Assembly (NCBI GenBank): GCA_021812745.1
Contig: JAKAMS010000049.1
Coordinates: 1 to 11,335, forward strand
Source: Bacteroidota bacterium
GTDB taxonomy: Bacteria > Bacteroidota > Ignavibacteria > Ignavibacteriales > Melioribacteraceae
Direction of reading: 5' to 3'
Length of the DNA stretch: 11,335 nt
The position numbers were made by a program, and so were the translations under genes. Below, piece after piece: positions 7,889 through 11,335 of the stretch (position 1 is the first letter of the stretch; every line of letters begins with the position of its first letter). The notes under the pieces are model-generated. The model was not told the origin of the DNA, made no database searches, and saw nothing but the letters and a program-made list of their open reading frames with translations.

Positions 7889-8248
7889 ATGGATTATGAC
7901 GATAAAGATTTTTGGGACTCTCCGGTTTTAACAGAAAAACAGTTCGATACCAAAGAAGAGGTTGAACGTGGTACTGAATATGTTGAAGAACGTCTCTGGA
8001 ATAAAGTTGAACGCGAAGGAAAAAAAATCCGCTTTGCCAAAGATGTGAAGGCATTGTACCGGTATATGAAAGACAAACATATTCCTTGGTACCGTAAATC
8101 AATTGTAGTTGCGGCGCTGATATATTTTATTAGTCCAATTGATGCAATTCCGGATTTTACACCGTTCTTTGGATTTCTTGATGATCTCGGAGTCATTGTA
8201 GCGGCAATCAAATATTTAGGAAGTGAGATTGTTCCATATTATGATTAA
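7889..8248 (+). CDS. YkvA family / DUF1232 protein
   Basis: Small protein of 119 residues. The N-terminal half (1-60) is highly charged and probably helical. The C-terminal half carries the DUF1232 core: PWYRKSIVVAALIYFISP (66-83), then IDAIPDFTPFFGFLDDLG (84-101), ending in VPYYD. The YF-SPID-IPD-P-GFLDD pattern is the family signature. The hydrophobic stretch around 72-82 may be membrane-associated; the family has no firmly assigned biochemical role that I know of. The gene starts 12 bases after the S9 peptidase stop with no terminator between, so the two are probably co-transcribed. This may be positional convenience rather than a shared function. Confidence 0.88.
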   Translation: MDYDDKDFWDSPVLTEKQFDTKEEVERGTEYVEERLWNKVEREGKKIRFAKDVKALYRYMKDKHIPWYRKSIVVAALIYFISPIDAIPDFTPFFGFLDDLGVIVAAIKYLGSEIVPYYD

Positions 8249-8250
8249 TT

Positions 8251-8307
8251 AATTGATAATTGCGAATTAAGAATTGAGAATTATTTTTTCATTATCAATT
8301 CTCAATT
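8251..8307. repeat. AT-rich direct/inverted repeat with mutually exclusive stems in the lipocalin leader
   Basis: AATTGATAATT (8251-8261) and AATTGAGAATT (8272-8282) are near-identical direct copies with starts 21 bases apart. Downstream, AATTCTCAATT (8297-8307) is a perfect 11-base inverted partner of the second copy, with a 14-base loop that includes six Ts. ATTATCAATT (8291-8300) is a perfect 10-base partner of AATTGATAAT in the first copy. The two downstream arms share 8297-8300, so only one full stem can form at a time. The element ends 5 bases before the lipocalin Shine-Dalgarno. It fills nearly the whole gap between the two genes. Confidence 0.75.
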
Positions 8308-8312
8308 ACTTT

Positions 8313-8318
8313 GAAAGG
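8313..8318 (+). promoter_or_regulatory. Shine-Dalgarno of the lipocalin gene
   Basis: GAAAGG sits 4 bases before the ATG at 8323 and decides this start over the in-frame TTG at 8311, which would overlap the element. Confidence 0.6.
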
Positions 8319-8322
8319 TTCT

Positions 8323-8871
8323 ATGAATTATAAATCGCTTTATAAAAAAATATTTTACTTTGGAATGCTAATGGGTTTATTCGGCTGCGGTTCATCTAGC
8401 TACGCTCCTCTTGATGTTGTTGATAAAGTTGATGTAACCCGCTATATAGGTAAATGGTACGAGATTGCAATGCTGCCTAATAGTTTCCAAAAGGGATGCA
8501 ATTGCACCACCGCTGAATATAGTATAATTGATGCCGAGACAATACGTGTAATTAACTCTTGCAGAAAAGACAGTACTACCGGCAAAGTTGATCAGGTAAA
8601 CGGAAAAGCATTTGTTGTTGAAGGTTCGAACAATGCAAAACTACGTGTACAATTCTTTTGGCCTTTCCGCGGTGATTACTGGATTATTGATCTCGACAAA
8701 GAAAATTATCAGTACGCTGTAGTAGGCGCGCCAAGCAGAAAATATTTATGGATTCTATCCCGTACGCCTAAGATGGACGAACAACTCTTCAATTCACTTG
8801 TGGATAAATGTAAATCAAAAGGATTCGATTTAAGCAAACTGGTAAAGACAAATCAAGAGTGTAATCAATAG
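8323..8871 (+). CDS. blc: Blc-type bacterial lipocalin, lipoprotein
   Basis: Outer-membrane-type lipocalin; the Blc family binds fatty acids or lysophospholipids and is tied to envelope maintenance. The protein has 182 residues, as expected. A lipoprotein signal peptide covers residues 1-21: KK near the N-terminus, a hydrophobic core, and lipobox LFGC with Cys22 as the lipidation site. The first lipocalin motif is GKWYEIA (43-49). The third conserved region is YLWILSRTPKMDE (141-153), which together with YAVVGAPSRK just before it is very typical of Blc. Cysteines at 59, 61, 80, 163 and 180 could make disulfides once exported. The start is the ATG after GAAAGG, giving a proper signal peptide. 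The AT-rich stem element lies directly upstream. The stop codon's last base begins a 14-bp hairpin. The symbol rests on family resemblance only. Confidence 0.9.
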   Translation: MNYKSLYKKIFYFGMLMGLFGCGSSSYAPLDVVDKVDVTRYIGKWYEIAMLPNSFQKGCNCTTAEYSIIDAETIRVINSCRKDSTTGKVDQVNGKAFVVEGSNNAKLRVQFFWPFRGDYWIIDLDKENYQYAVVGAPSRKYLWILSRTPKMDEQLFNSLVDKCKSKGFDLSKLVKTNQECNQ

Positions 8872-8908
8872 GATGAATCAATTTCTTAGTTAGAAAATTG
8901 ATTCATCC
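8871..8908. terminator. Perfect 14-bp hairpin at the blc stop codon, possible bidirectional terminator
   Basis: GGATGAATCAATTT (8871-8884) is perfectly complementary to AAATTGATTCATCC (8895-8908) with a 10-base loop. The left arm begins on the last base of the blc TAG. The gap lies between convergent genes, so the stem could end transcripts from either side. There is no T tract directly after either arm, so a role in mRNA 3'-end protection or an origin as a mobile repeat is equally possible. Confidence 0.6.
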
Positions 8909-8952
8909 CATCTGCAAATTTTCAAAAATTCTTTTACAATGTTGTCTCAATA

Positions 8953-8980
8953 TTTCCAAACAGCATTTGGAGAATTTTTT
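8953..8980 (+). terminator. Rho-independent terminator for the blc transcript
   Basis: TCCAAA (8955-8960) pairs with TTTGGA (8966-8971) across a 5-base loop. A T-G and a T-A pair extend the stem to 8953/8973. Two bases later a run of six Ts follows (8975-8980). The T run overlaps the stop codon of the opposing nitrilase gene (8979-8981). Confidence 0.6.
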
Positions 8981-10514
8981 ATTCCTTAAAATTGAGAGAG
9001 TATATATCAAGTCTTCTGTCTTGCCAATTTAAAACACTGCCCGATTGTTTATGCTTTTTGAGAAGTTCTATATCAACATCATCAATAATCACCATTTCAA
9101 CATTAGGAGTTGCCTCGGCTTGTATGGCATCCCGCGCAAACGGAATGTCTGATGGAGTAAAAATTGCCGATTGAGCATAATTAATATCAAGATTTTCTAC
9201 AAACGGTAAATTGCCTACAGAGCCAGCGATGATAGTATAAACATGATTTTCAATGCACCGTGCTTGTGCGCAATAGCGAACCCGTAAATAAGCATAACGC
9301 TCATCGGTACAGAATGGAACAAAGATTAATTGAGTCCCTTTTTCAACAGCTATGCGGGAAAGCTCCGGAAATTCAATATCATAACAAATTAGAATAGAAA
9401 TTTTACCTCTATCGGTATCAAAAACTTCTACTTTATTTCCCGGTTCAACACCCCACCATTTTTTTTCATTCGGAGTTATATGCAGTTTATATTGTTTATC
9501 TATCTTTCCGCTTCGATGAAATAAATATGAAATATTATAAAGATGATCATTCTCAATGGTAAAATGCGAGCCGCCTATAATGTTAATATTATACTTAATT
9601 GCCAGATTGGAAAAAGCATTGAGATATTCCGGTGTAAATTGAGAAAGTCTTCTTACAGCTAAGCCCGGACGTTCAGCAGGAAGGAATGATAAAAGCTGTG
9701 TTGTAAATATTTCTGGAAAAAGAATAAAATCGCATTTATAGTCCGATGCCACATCAATAAAGTAGTCGCATTGTTTTATGAACTCCTCAAAATTCTCGAT
9801 GGGTCTCATCTGATATTGTACAGCACAAATTCTTACCGGGTGAGTAGGAATAAAAATACGGGAAGTATCCGGCTTAAAATCTAAATTCGTCCATTCCAAA
9901 AAAGTCGCGTATCCTTTTGAATCCTCATCCGACGTTAAATAACTTGGAATCAATCTTTTGAGAACAAATCCGTTTGATAATTGAGTGGTAAGCACAGGAT
10001 CATATAAAGTTTTATCCATAACTTTTTCAACATATTCTCTGGCGCTTATTTTTTCTGCATGCTTGCCATAACCAGGAATTCTTCCGCCGATAATTATCCT
10101 CATTAAATTATTCTTTACGCATAATTCTTTTCTGGCTTCATAAAGACGGCGCGCTAGTTTTAATCCGCGGAATTCAGGGTCAACCATTATTTCAATTCCG
10201 TAAAGAGTATTTCCTTTGGAAGTGTGATTTCTTATATATCCGCTGTCAGCAATTTCTTTCCAGCTATGCCACTCTGAGTACAAAGTAAAATCAAGAATTA
10301 AACTGCTTGATGAAGCAACTAATTTTTTATTATAGATAATCCCAATTTGTCCATCCGGAAAAATTGAAATTTGACTTTCGAACTGCTCTTTAGTCCAAGT
10401 TGCCATTCCCGGAAAACACTTTTCCTGAAGTTTAATTACTTCCGGATAATCTGCTTGTTGTAGCAGACGGACTTTAATTCTATTTGGTGATATTATTCGA
10501 TGTTCTTTCTCCAT
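8979..10514 (-). CDS. GNAT acetyltransferase / nitrilase-superfamily amidohydrolase fusion (YhcX-like)
   Basis: A 511-residue two-domain protein. Residues about 13-195 form a GNAT fold; its acetyl-CoA loop region is [18 protein letters not shown] (115-132), followed by [14 protein letters not shown] (140-153). Residues about 226-490 form a carbon-nitrogen hydrolase with the full Glu-Lys-Cys triad: Glu268 in LFPEIF, Lys343 in [14 protein letters not shown], and Cys377 in [11 protein letters not shown]. The Cys-nucleophile turn and [12 protein letters not shown] (417-428) are typical of nitrilase-family amidases. B. subtilis YhcX has, as I recall, the same architecture and length. The substrate is unknown; an amide hydrolase or acyl-transfer role is inferred. 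There is a strong Shine-Dalgarno AAAGGAG (10521-10527), 6 bases before the ATG. The gene stands alone, convergent with blc and divergent from the NUDIX gene. In the acetyl-CoA loop, K119 stands where the consensus (R/Q-x-x-G-x-G/A) has Gly. Confidence 0.93.
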   Translation of the reverse strand: MEKEHRIISPNRIKVRLLQQADYPEVIKLQEKCFPGMATWTKEQFESQISIFPDGQIGIIYNKKLVASSSSLILDFTLYSEWHSWKEIADSGYIRNHTSKGNTLYGIEIMVDPEFRGLKLARRLYEARKELCVKNNLMRIIIGGRIPGYGKHAEKISAREYVEKVMDKTLYDPVLTTQLSNGFVLKRLIPSYLTSDEDSKGYATFLEWTNLDFKPDTSRIFIPTHPVRICAVQYQMRPIENFEEFIKQCDYFIDVASDYKCDFILFPEIFTTQLLSFLPAERPGLAVRRLSQFTPEYLNAFSNLAIKYNINIIGGSHFTIENDHLYNISYLFHRSGKIDKQYKLHITPNEKKWWGVEPGNKVEVFDTDRGKISILICYDIEFPELSRIAVEKGTQLIFVPFCTDERYAYLRVRYCAQARCIENHVYTIIAGSVGNLPFVENLDINYAQSAIFTPSDIPFARDAIQAEATPNVEMVIIDDVDIELLKKHKQSGSVLNWQDRRLDIYSLNFKE

Positions 10515-10520
10515 AGAATT

Positions 10521-10527
10521 CTCCTTT
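10521..10527 (-). promoter_or_regulatory. Strong Shine-Dalgarno of the GNAT-nitrilase gene
   Basis: AAAGGAG on the minus strand, 6 bases before the ATG (10514-10512). It is the best ribosome binding site in the window and fixes the start. Most other genes here have weak sites. Confidence 0.75.
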
Positions 10528-10612
10528 ATTATTTCTATAAACGGGATATACCGATTTAACTTTTATAAGGTAGTGAAGTATGATCTATAATTCAATTTAT
10601 CTTGCAATGAAT

Positions 10613-10620
10613 TATATTTG
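10613..10620 (+). promoter_or_regulatory. Candidate Bacteroidota-type -7 element for the NUDIX gene
   Basis: TATATTTG matches TAnnTTTG exactly, and with its flanks (TTATATTTGTA) it is the same 10-11 bases as at the zwf promoter. It ends 20 bases before the ATG, giving a leader of roughly 14 bases. No clear -33 TTTG partner was found at the expected distance. Confidence 0.4.
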
Positions 10621-10640
10621 TAATAAAAATAGGACGAAAA

Positions 10641-11177
10641 ATGAATTTCACTGTAAGCAAAACCAATATAGTTTTTCAAGGAAAAGTTTTTGACGTAAAA
10701 GTTGATGAAATAGAATATAACGGAAGTGGAAATAAAAGTTTTAGGCAGGTAGCGCTGCATCCCGGTGGCGCGGTTGTTCTCCCATTGAAAAGTGACGGGA
10801 AAATTATTTTAGTGTCTCAATACCGCTATCCTCATAACGAAGTCCTTCTAGAACTTCCAGCAGGTAAACTCGAAAAAGGAGAAGACCCGTTAAATTGCGC
10901 AACAAGAGAATTGACAGAAGAGACGGGATATTCATCTAACAAAATCTCGAAGCTTGGAAAAATTTATACAACTCCGGGATTCTGTGATGAGATTCTTCAC
11001 ATTTATCTTGCGGAAGATTTAATTCCCGGCGATCATGCACGCGAAGAAGGCGAAGAAGGAATGGAAGTTGTTGAATTAACTCTTGAAGAAATAGATGATA
11101 AGATTAGAACTGGAAAAATTGTTGACGCAAAGACGATTTGCGGAATCTCCATGTACAAACTCGGTTCCGGATTCTAG
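10641..11177 (+). CDS. NUDIX hydrolase, ADP-ribose pyrophosphatase type
   Basis: Hydrolyses a nucleoside diphosphate derivative, most likely ADP-ribose or an ADP-sugar, to AMP and a phosphorylated sugar in the cytoplasm. The protein has 178 residues, usual for the NudF/YqkG group. The Nudix box is perfect: G75, E81, R89-E90-L91, E93-E94, G96-Y97 (G-x5-E-x7-REU-xEE-xGU). The preceding SQYRYPHNEVLLELPAG (59-75) is characteristic of ADP-ribose pyrophosphatases. TTPGFCDE (110-117) fits the substrate-binding loop, and EEGEE (135-139) the later acidic region. The ATG is preceded by AGGAC at 7 bases. It is divergent from the GNAT-nitrilase gene and convergent with the presumed murI. Substrate preference within the family cannot be settled from sequence. 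Confidence 0.92.
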   Translation: MNFTVSKTNIVFQGKVFDVKVDEIEYNGSGNKSFRQVALHPGGAVVLPLKSDGKIILVSQYRYPHNEVLLELPAGKLEKGEDPLNCATRELTEETGYSSNKISKLGKIYTTPGFCDEILHIYLAEDLIPGDHAREEGEEGMEVVELTLEEIDDKIRTGKIVDAKTICGISMYKLGSGF

Positions 11178-11197
11178 AAAATAGATGGGATTATTGA

Positions 11198-11229
11198 GAA
11201 TCCAGTTTCAAGAATCCAGCATCAAGAAA
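11198..11229. repeat. Short tandem repeat, 14-base unit GAATCCAGnnTCAA
   Basis: GAATCCAGTTTCAA (11198-11211) is followed directly by GAATCCAGCATCAA (11212-11225) and a truncated third GAA. The array fills most of the 52-base gap between the NUDIX stop and the 3' end of the next gene. GGATTCT at 11169-11175, across the NUDIX stop codon, can also pair with AGAATCC in either copy. Confidence 0.7.
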
Positions 11230-11335
11230 TCATTCGTTTGTCAGCTCATCCAATTCAACTTTATGAAGATGAGTAATTTTCTTACCAAGAAATCTTTCTG
11301 CAACTTCACGAAATTTTGTAGGTACATCGCTCACA
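11230..11335 (-). CDS. murI: 3' end of a probable glutamate racemase gene (5' part outside window)
   Basis: The last 34 codons of a minus-strand gene, ending in TGA (11232-11230). The visible C-terminus contains VSDVPTKFREVAERFLGKKI. That pattern (SD-P-F----ERFLG) recalls the C-terminal end of glutamate racemases in the Chlorobi/Ignavibacteria line. That enzyme makes D-glutamate for peptidoglycan. The catalytic cysteines lie outside the window, so the assignment rests on this short tail alone. The codon frame is clean, and the end converges on the NUDIX gene across the 14-base repeat. Confidence 0.55.
   Translation of the reverse strand, partial: VSDVPTKFREVAERFLGKKITHLHKVELDELTNE

Larger units (their letters stand above)
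10515..10640. other. Divergent intergenic region between the GNAT-nitrilase and NUDIX genes
   Basis: This 126-base, very AT-rich gap must carry promoters in both directions. On the plus strand it holds the -7-like element listed separately. On the minus strand only the strong Shine-Dalgarno (10521-10527) is clear. No extended inverted repeat suggesting an operator was found. Confidence 0.55.

Noticed and set aside
7755..8211. Minus-strand open frames of 105-115 codons opposite the peptidase and ykvA genes
   Set aside because: They lie wholly over clear plus-strand genes with strong family signatures. Their translations show no recognisable motif.
8251..8307. CRISPR-like or riboswitch interpretation of the AT-rich repeat
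   Set aside because: There are only two short copies and no spacers. No conserved riboswitch core is recognisable, so it is reported only as a structured repeat.

Overview
This 11.3 kb window is an AT-rich bacterial chromosome segment carrying ordinary, densely packed genes. The most likely source is the Bacteroidota/Chlorobiota/Ignavibacteriota group. This rests on three things: a DPP5-like S9 peptidase typical of that group, the 'HIGHWYNYGPTDSWARF' style of leucyl-tRNA synthetase, and exact matches to the Bacteroidota -7 promoter element (TAnnTTTG) upstream of two genes. The assignment is an inference from remembered family features; no search was run.

Layout. Positions 1-3363 (minus strand) hold two aminoacyl-tRNA synthetase genes: leuS, then serS downstream of it, the latter cut by the window start. 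From a divergent intergenic region the plus strand carries zwf and pgl, which overlap by 11 bases and encode the first two steps of the oxidative pentose phosphate pathway. Next on the plus strand are a secreted S9 dipeptidyl peptidase (DPP5-like), a tightly linked YkvA/DUF1232 protein, and a Blc-type lipocalin lipoprotein. These three look like envelope or exported functions. Convergent to them is a minus-strand gene for a GNAT acetyltransferase fused to a nitrilase-superfamily amidohydrolase (YhcX-like). Divergent from that is a NUDIX hydrolase of the ADP-ribose pyrophosphatase type. The last 106 bases are the 3' end of a minus-strand gene that resembles glutamate racemase (murI).

No stretch longer than about 170 bases lacks a gene. 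The gaps are informative: they hold putative promoters, two clear hairpins and a terminator between the convergent lipocalin and nitrilase genes, an AT-rich leader with mutually exclusive stems before the lipocalin gene, and two short direct-repeat clusters. I saw no insertion sequence, CRISPR array, tRNA, rRNA, phage gene or known defence gene. I do not see an obviously new multi-gene system. The best leads are the GNAT-nitrilase fusion of unknown substrate and the short structured intergenic repeats.
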